A stretch of 46,714 bases of DNA from positions 1-46,714 of the forward strand of contig JALSQX010000043.1 of assembly GCA_026985075.1 (NCBI GenBank), given 5' to 3'. Positions within the stretch are counted from its first letter, which is position 1; every line of letters begins with the position of its first letter. The translations under genes were made by a program, and so were the position numbers. The notes beneath the pieces were generated by a model that made no database searches, was not told the origin of the DNA, and saw only the letters and a program-made list of their open reading frames with translations. Origin of the DNA: Blastocatellia bacterium (lineage in GTDB: Bacteria > Acidobacteriota > Blastocatellia > HR10 > J050). Shown piece by piece: positions 42,521 through 46,714 of this stretch.

Positions 42521-43699
42521 ATGGGCGTGCTCTCCGGTCTCGACGTGTTACGCAACGAAGGATTCCGCCCCCTTCGAGGAAAGCGGGTTGGTGTGTTATG
42601 CCATCAGGCTTCGGTGGCGCGGGATTTCCGGCATATCACCGATGTCTTCTTTCAGGCCCATGAGGAGAAGCTCATCGAGCTTGTGGCCTTCTTCGGCCCC
42701 CAGCACGGGATATGGGGGGAGACCCAGGATAACATGATCGAATGGGAAGGAGGTCTCGATGCGCGGACCGGCATCCCCATTCATTCTCTTTATGGCCGCC
42801 ATCGCCGGCCCACGCCTGAGATGCTCCAGGGAGTGGAGGTGCTGGTCGTCGATCTTCAAGATGTCGGCAGTCGGTACTACACGTTCATCTGGACGTTGGC
42901 GCTTTGTCTGGATGCCTGTGGGGAAGCGGGTGTCGAGATGATGGTATTGGATCGCCCGAATCCCATCGGTGGAGAACGAGTGGAGGGATGCGTGTTGGAG
43001 GAATCCTTCCGCAGCTTCGTTGGCTGGCATCCCCTGCCCATCCGTCATGGAATGACGATTGGCGAGGTCGCCCGGTATCTGCAAGCTCGATTCTATCCGC
43101 GCTGCCCGCTCACCATCATCCCTCTGGAGGGTTGGTCTCGATCCATGTACTACGAGGAGACGCAACTCCCGTGGATTCCCCCGTCGCCGAATATGCCGCT
43201 GATCGAAACCGCTCTGGTGTATTCGGGGACCTGTTTACTCGAAGGGACCAATCTCTCCGAAGGGCGGGGGACGACGCGACCGTTCGAAACTCTCGGTGCG
43301 CCGTGGATTGATGGCTGGCAACTGGCCGATGCGCTGAATGGAATGGGACTTGCTGGCGTTCATTTTCGCCCGGTCATTTTTCAACCGACATTTCATAAAT
43401 ATGCTGGCCAGAGATGTGGGGGCGTGTTCATTCACGTGGTGGATCGAGAGAAGTTCGCTTCGTTCCTCTCCGGTCTGGCTGTTCTTCGTGAGGTGATTCG
43501 ACTTTATCCTGATCGGTTCCACTGGCGGCCTCCTCCCTACGAATACGAGCAAGAGAAGCTCCCCTTCGATATCCTGGTGGGCAACGATTGGATCCGCCCC
43601 TGGTTGGAAGCCGGTCGATCTCTCCAGGAAATCGACGCGCGCTGTCAACAGCAGTGGCGAGCATTCGAGCCGCTCCGGGCGCAGGCGCTGCTCTATTGA
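42521..43699 (+). CDS. DUF1343 (NamZ-family) protein without signal peptide
   Basis: A 392-residue single-domain DUF1343 protein related to NamZ exo-beta-N-acetylmuramidases. Family landmarks: SLYGRHRRPTPEML, VVDLQDVGSRYYTFIWT, VLDRPNPIGG, GWHPLPIRHGMTIGE, SPNMPLIETALVYSGTCLLEGTN and EGRGTTRPFETLGAPW. Where the secreted copy in this window has SPEHGIRG, this one has GPQHGIWGETQDN, so the Glu is Gln. No signal peptide follows ATG 42521 (GGGAAGG at 42511-42517), so it should be cytoplasmic. It may cleave an imported disaccharide, or be a divergent member with another role. Confidence 0.88.
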   Translation: MGVLSGLDVLRNEGFRPLRGKRVGVLCHQASVARDFRHITDVFFQAHEEKLIELVAFFGPQHGIWGETQDNMIEWEGGLDARTGIPIHSLYGRHRRPTPEMLQGVEVLVVDLQDVGSRYYTFIWTLALCLDACGEAGVEMMVLDRPNPIGGERVEGCVLEESFRSFVGWHPLPIRHGMTIGEVARYLQARFYPRCPLTIIPLEGWSRSMYYEETQLPWIPPSPNMPLIETALVYSGTCLLEGTNLSEGRGTTRPFETLGAPWIDGWQLADALNGMGLAGVHFRPVIFQPTFHKYAGQRCGGVFIHVVDREKFASFLSGLAVLREVIRLYPDRFHWRPPPYEYEQEKLPFDILVGNDWIRPWLEAGRSLQEIDARCQQQWRAFEPLRAQALLY

Positions 43700-43722
43700 G
43701 GATGGGGAACGGGCTCATCGAA

Positions 43723-43748
43723 GCGCTCCTGTCTCGAACAGGGAGCGC
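43723..43748 (+). terminator. Hairpin after the DUF1343 gene, possible terminator
   Basis: GCGCTCC-TGT (43723-43732) pairs with ACA-GGGAGCGC (43738-43748) with one bulged G and a CTCGA loop, 24 bases after the stop. No U tract follows, so a rho-independent role is uncertain. Confidence 0.3.
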
Positions 43749-43902
43749 AAAATATCTGGCGCTGCGCTCCCCTGGCGAGCCTATGTTCATCGGCGCGGCG
43801 TGGCCGCGGAGCGGTGAGCGATTCCTCAGAGGGATCTCACCCTTCGGTTGGCGCGCCATCATGTCTTTACACTGCTCGGCGGCCTGACTAACATTAAGAG
43901 AA

Positions 43903-45168
43903 ATGATGCGTTCGAGGACGCTCAGGAGAGAGGGGATACAGTTTTTCCGACGGCGGATGGTGCGTCGCCAGATCATTCATGAATTCAACCGGTCGCTGGT
44001 GCTCATCAGTGATCCGGAAGCATTGCAGGCGAGCATCGCCACTCGCATTCAGGAACTCTTCGGGCCGGATGTCATCATCATCCTTCAGCTCGATCGCGAG
44101 CGAGGGGTCTTCTCTCCGAGTTATAGCGTGGGCATCGAGCTCTCGGAATTGGCCGACATCCGATTTCACCAACGCGGTCGATTGGCCAAGTGGTTGCTGG
44201 TCAATGAGAGCTGCCTCGTCGTCGAGCGCGCCCGACAGGTGTATGAATTTCTATCCCCATCGGAGCGGGGCGGACTGGAGAGATTGAAGACGTCCGTCTG
44301 CGTGCCGCTCATCGCGTTGAATCGATTGACGGGGATCATCCTGCTCGGCTCCCGGGGAGAGCATTGGGAAGTGACCGATGGCGATTTGGAACTCCTGGAA
44401 CTGCTGGCCAATCAGGCGGGACTGGCATTCGAAAATGCGGCTCTCTATCAACAACAGCGCGATCGATTGCGGCGGCTTCACCGCGCCGAACGATTGGCGG
44501 CGGCCGGGCAACTGGCCGCGGGCGTGGCCCATGAGATTCGAAATCCCCTGGCCGCCATTCGATCGACGATCCAATATGTGTTGCAGAGATTCCCCCAACA
44601 GGATCCCAACCGGGAACTCGTCGCCGAATTACTGGACGAGGTTGATCGCATCGATCGGACGGTGAACGGACTGCTCAGTCTCACGCGATCGAGTCATTTC
44701 GAACCGGTGGAAACGAACGTCATCGATGTCATCGAACAATCGCTCATGCTCGTCCAGGCTCAGGCCAGGCGACAGGCTGTATCCATCGACCGCCACTATG
44801 AGCGCGATCATCTCATGGTCATGGGCGATCCCCATCAGCTCAAGCAGGTCTTCCTGAATCTCATGCTCAACGCTCTTCAAGCGATGCCCGGTGGGGGACG
44901 CCTCACCGTCTCGGTATGTGGTTGGCATCCGGAGTATGCCCTTCGAGGTGATCGGTGGACGCAGATTGAGATCGCCGATACGGGACCGGGTATTCCGCCG
45001 GAACATCTGGACAGAATCTTCGATCCGTTCTTCACCACCAAACGCGATGGGACGGGATTAGGACTCTCGATTTGCCATAGCATTGTGCATCAGCATGAGG
45101 GCGAGATCGAAGTGCAAAGTCAACCAGGGCGTGGCACGACGGCCGTGGTGCGCCTGCCACGAGTATGA
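43903..45168 (+). CDS. Soluble histidine kinase with GAF sensor domain (NtrB-like)
   Basis: 421 residues with no membrane segment. A GAF domain (about residues 30-190, including [20 protein letters not shown]) is followed by the dimerisation/phosphoacceptor helix with [18 protein letters not shown] (the His box), then HATPase motifs: N box [16 protein letters not shown]1 [14 protein letters not shown] box FDPFFTTK and G2 GTGLGLSIC. It pairs with the sigma-54 response regulator that follows after 141 bases. ATG 43903 or 43906 are both possible behind a short AAGAG. Confidence 0.93.
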   Translation: MMRSRTLRREGIQFFRRRMVRRQIIHEFNRSLVLISDPEALQASIATRIQELFGPDVIIILQLDRERGVFSPSYSVGIELSELADIRFHQRGRLAKWLLVNESCLVVERARQVYEFLSPSERGGLERLKTSVCVPLIALNRLTGIILLGSRGEHWEVTDGDLELLELLANQAGLAFENAALYQQQRDRLRRLHRAERLAAAGQLAAGVAHEIRNPLAAIRSTIQYVLQRFPQQDPNRELVAELLDEVDRIDRTVNGLLSLTRSSHFEPVETNVIDVIEQSLMLVQAQARRQAVSIDRHYERDHLMVMGDPHQLKQVFLNLMLNALQAMPGGGRLTVSVCGWHPEYALRGDRWTQIEIADTGPGIPPEHLDRIFDPFFTTKRDGTGLGLSICHSIVHQHEGEIEVQSQPGRGTTAVVRLPRV

Positions 45169-45309
45169 GCGGATGGAACGCGATGGCGCGTCGTCGAATC
45201 CGGCAGCAGGGTGATTCCTCGAATTCATCCCCCTGCCAGCTCAACGGTGGGTGAAACGGGGGATGCTCTTCGCCGGTGGAGGGCGATCGTGGAGGAGGAT
45301 GGAGGACTG

Positions 45310-46714
45310 ATGGCGCGGATATTGATCGTTGATGATGAAAAACAGATTCGACGCATCTTGAGCGTGCTCCTTCGGGAGCGCGGTCACCAAGTGGAAGAAG
45401 CGCTATCGGGCGAAGAGGCTTTGGATCGTCAGAGTGCGTTCCATCCCGAGATCGTTCTTCTCGATCTCAGTCTTCCCGGAATCGATGGATTGGAGGCGCT
45501 CGCCCGGTTATTGGAACGAGATCCCAGCGTCGATGTGATCATGATGACGGCCTATGGCACCATTCGCTCGGCCGTCGAAGCGATGCGGCGCGGCGCATTC
45601 GATTATCTCACCAAGCCATTCGATAACGACGAATTGCTCCTGATCATCGAGCGCGCGCTCCGGATGCGACGGCTCAACGCCGAAGTGGAAGCGTTGCGCG
45701 ATGAGTTGGAGACGCGGTATGGATTCAGCGACATCGTGGGGCTCAGTCCACTGATGCAGGACGTCTTTCGCGTCATGGCGAAAGTGGCGCGCGTGGATGC
45801 CACCGTGCTCATCGTCGGGCCGTCGGGGACGGGAAAGGAATTGGTGGCGCGGGCCATCCACCGGCGGAGCGCGCGCGCTCAAGGGCCGTTCATTGCCGTC
45901 AATTGCAGTGCCGTTCCTCCCACGTTATTCGAAGCCGAATTCTTCGGATACGAGAGAGGAGCGTTCACCGATGCGCACCAGCGTCGATTGGGCAAATTCG
46001 AGCAAGCTCGGGGAGGTACGCTGTTCCTGGATGAAATTGGTGATCTCCCGCTCGAAGCCCAGGCCAAGCTCCTTCGGGCGCTTCAGGAACGTCAGATCAC
46101 CCGATTGGGCGCGCGGCATCCGACGCCGGTCGATGTACGCGTCATCGCGGCCACCAATCGGGATCTGGAACAGGCAGTGCGCCAGGGGACGTTTCGCCAG
46201 GATCTCTACTGGCGCATCAACGTGGTGACGATTTCGTTACCTCCACTCCGGGAGCGGCGAGAAGATCTCCCCCTGCTCATCGACCATTTCGTGGACCGGT
46301 TCAATCGGGAATTGGGGTTGGCCGTGAGATCGATCGCGCCCGAGGCCCGCCGACTTCTCCTCCAATATGACTGGCCGGGGAATGTCCGCGAGCTGGAGAA
46401 TACGCTCTGTCGGGCGATGATTCTCTGTGACGGGGGCGTCCTCAAAGCCTCGGATCTCCCACCGCGAATCCGGGGCGTGGCATCGGATGACCGGGCCTCC
46501 CAACCGGCGGAATCCGATGAGATGACCTTGGCTGAGGCCGTGCGAGCAGCCACCGAGCGAGTGGAGAAGATGATGATTCAATCCCGACTGGCGCGGTATG
46601 GCGGGAATCGGTCGGCGGCCGCCGAGAGCCTGGGCATCAGCCGAAAGACTTTGTTCAATAAGATGCGGCAGTACCATTTGGATGTGACTGAGGAGGAGGC
46701 CTCGAATCCCTTCA
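45310..46714 (+). CDS. Sigma-54-dependent response regulator (NtrC family), 3' truncated by the window
   Basis: 468 codons are visible with no stop before the window ends. The receiver domain begins MARILIVDDEKQIRRIL with phosphoacceptor Asp52 (LLDLSLPGIDG) and Lys in LTKPFDND. The AAA+ domain has Walker A VGPSGTGKELVAR, the loop GAFTDA, Walker B GGTLFLDEIGDLPL and VRVIAATNRDLEQ. The Fis HTH is NRSAAAESLGISRKTLFNKM, close to the end, so only a short tail is missing. GGAGG at 45301-45305 sets ATG 45310. It is the partner of the upstream kinase; targets are unknown. Confidence 0.93.
   Translation, partial: MARILIVDDEKQIRRILSVLLRERGHQVEEALSGEEALDRQSAFHPEIVLLDLSLPGIDGLEALARLLERDPSVDVIMMTAYGTIRSAVEAMRRGAFDYLTKPFDNDELLLIIERALRMRRLNAEVEALRDELETRYGFSDIVGLSPLMQDVFRVMAKVARVDATVLIVGPSGTGKELVARAIHRRSARAQGPFIAVNCSAVPPTLFEAEFFGYERGAFTDAHQRRLGKFEQARGGTLFLDEIGDLPLEAQAKLLRALQERQITRLGARHPTPVDVRVIAATNRDLEQAVRQGTFRQDLYWRINVVTISLPPLRERREDLPLLIDHFVDRFNRELGLAVRSIAPEARRLLLQYDWPGNVRELENTLCRAMILCDGGVLKASDLPPRIRGVASDDRASQPAESDEMTLAEAVRAATERVEKMMIQSRLARYGGNRSAAAESLGISRKTLFNKMRQYHLDVTEEEASNPF

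Noticed and set aside
43588-43887. Possible small protein between the second DUF1343 gene and the histidine kinase
   Set aside because: Overlaps the end of the DUF1343 gene in another frame, no ribosome-binding site and no protein-like pattern; the gap holds only a hairpin.

Overview
The window looks like chromosome of a Gram-negative, GC-rich bacterium, most likely an acidobacterium. Two 1068-residue Oar-type TonB-dependent receptors with an N-terminal carboxypeptidase-regulatory-like domain are typical of Acidobacteriota. LpxK and WaaA show a lipid A/Kdo outer membrane. Multiheme cytochrome c, Tat-exported enzymes and sigma-54 activators fit the same picture. The phylum is an inference. No mobile element, CRISPR array or prophage is visible.

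1-17.8 kb, periplasmic oxidation region (all + strand). After the tail of a dienelactone hydrolase-like gene come an Oar-type receptor, an orphan leuB and a DUF3179 protein. A compact run follows: a thiamine-diphosphate enzyme with a twin-arginine signal, a Tat-exported gluconate-dehydrogenase subunit 3-like protein, a GMC flavoprotein, a pentaheme cytochrome c and an anchored/secreted alpha/beta hydrolase. A second Oar receptor closes the block. Inferred role: uptake and periplasmic oxidation of an unknown organic substrate, with electrons passed to cytochrome c.

17.8-23.4 kb. An isochorismatase-type hydrolase, an OsmC-family protein, a PaaK-like CoA ligase and an aldehyde dehydrogenase. The OsmC gene has an in-frame TGA exactly at the peroxidatic cysteine, followed at SECIS distance by a hairpin, so it is very probably a selenoprotein (Sec90). 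Next is a membrane-anchored PDZ/S41 protein in which both catalytic residues are replaced (Ser to Asn293, Lys to Val318), a probable pseudoprotease.

23.4-33.3 kb, housekeeping and regulation. lpxK, waaA and efp are on the minus strand. tRNA-Val and tRNA-Asp share a strong promoter and a terminator. rlmB, a two-GAF sigma-54 activator, an unrecognised basic protein with three HTH-like segments, and a PLP decarboxylase are on the plus strand.

33.3-43.7 kb, probable cell-wall sugar salvage island. It holds murQ, a secreted GH3 (NagZ-like) enzyme, a secreted serine hydrolase fused to a DUF1343 (NamZ-like exo-muramidase) domain, a sodium:solute symporter, a BadF/BadG-type amino-sugar kinase, a LysR regulator and a second DUF1343 protein. 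Together they could release, import, phosphorylate and cleave MurNAc without a PTS.

43.7 kb to the end. A GAF-domain histidine kinase and a sigma-54-dependent response regulator that runs off the window.

Starts were chosen by ribosome-binding site and signal-peptide position. Promoters are consensus matches by eye.
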